From contig JAAMXY010001307.1 of NCBI GenBank assembly GCA_019677205.1, positions 1-52,189 of the forward strand: a DNA stretch of 52,189 bases. Direction: 5' to 3'. Below the pieces are notes generated by a model. That model saw only the letters and a program-made list of their open reading frames with translations, had not been told where the DNA came from and did no database searches. The position numbers were made by a program, and so were the translations under genes. Source of the DNA: Pinguiococcus pyrenoidosus (lineage: Eukaryota; Sar; Pinguiophyceae; Pinguiochrysidales; Pinguiochrysidaceae). Position 1 is the first letter of the stretch, and each line of letters begins with the position of its first letter. Positions 51,830-52,189 of the stretch are shown here, piece by piece.

Positions 51830-52189
51830 GGTCTCGCGGAGCTATTGGAAACCAAACGCCACCGATGCGCGCCTGCGCAAGCACCAACCTTTGAAGATCG
51901 GACGGAATGCGAAAGCGATCTGCTGGCAGCTTCTGGGGGAGCTGGCGGCAGCTTGCGCGAACTTGCGTGGCTTTTCACCGCCGATCGCGACCGCTTCTGG
52001 CTGAATCGCACATACGCGAAGACCTACGGTTTTGGCGCGAAACTTGAATGGCCGGAGCAGTTGACTCTTTATATGAATTTATGTTGTAAGTGTATATCAG
52101 TATATATTAATGTAGTCAGAAATTGTAAAAAATTGATAAATTGAACTGGATAGGATCGTGGACAGACGCAAGAGAATTGGAACGCTCGT
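51830..52189. promoter_or_regulatory. MND1 upstream region with E2F-type palindrome
   Basis: 360 bases to the right edge. TTTGGCGCGAAA at 52031-52042 is a perfect E2F-type site. An AT-rich tail with TATATTA-like runs follows (52065-52150). No gene is supported in this stretch, and the next gene lies outside the window. Confidence 0.5.

Noticed and set aside
1-52189. tRNA, rRNA, transposon or viral insertion
   Set aside because: No cloverleaf with recognisable arms, ribosomal core, transposase, reverse transcriptase or terminal repeats were found on reading both strands.

Overview
This is a nuclear, protein-coding window from a eukaryotic microbe. The genes are GC-rich with mostly short GT-AG introns (about 35 to 175 bases), while some intergenic stretches are AT-rich. 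There are no bacterial operons, mobile elements, tRNA or rRNA genes that I can recognise. Genes for motile cilia and centrioles (centrin, the dynein assembly factor DNAAF1/LRRC50, an LC8 dynein light chain, a cGMP-dependent kinase) point to a flagellate. One PPR protein begins with a signal peptide followed by an ASAF motif, the plastid-import signature of algae with secondary red-derived plastids. A photosynthetic stramenopile, haptophyte or cryptophyte-like alga fits best; I cannot name the species.

Layout, left to right. 1-4868 (-): BIG-type Sec7 ARF-GEF, cut by the window edge. 5406-8623 (+): coiled-coil protein, possibly CSPP-like. 8696-13017 (-): UBE3B-type HECT ligase. 13506-14347 (-): PP1 inhibitor-3-like protein with a coiled-coil tail. 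14577-16776 (+): ten-exon ATP-grasp protein. 16995-17847 (-): LIN37-like protein. 18215-18747 (+): LC8. 19495-21249 (+): B-box/IQ/SAM protein. 21417-24413 (-): PKG. 25152-26892 (-): DNAAF1. 27370-28839 (+): protist protein with a WDWF motif and acidic tail. 29430-31059 (-): TKL-type kinase. 32195-33250 (+): NYN-domain protein. 33371-36609 (-): plastid-targeted PPR protein. 37027-40269 (+): SMARCAL1/ZRANB3-like helicase. 40717-41730 (-): syntaxin-16. 42484-42993 (+): centrin. 43302-50552 (-): giant ubiquitin protease. 51212-51829 (-): MND1.

Intron-exon models were built by hand. For most multi-exon genes the exon phases add up exactly to an open frame (for example 474 codons plus stop over ten exons for the ATP-grasp gene and 944 over six exons for the PPR gene), which supports them. 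Many neighbouring genes are divergent and share a 0.2-1.1 kb promoter. These promoters repeatedly carry CCAAT boxes. A smaller set, next to cell-cycle, centriole and DNA-repair genes, carries E2F-like TTTCCCGC or TTTGGCGC sites; a LIN37-like (MuvB/DREAM subunit) gene lies in the same window.

The most unusual object is the ubiquitin protease: its catalytic domain is split, inside the zinc-ribbon fingers, by about 800 residues that include MABP-like repeats, and it is preceded by five RanBP2-type zinc fingers.
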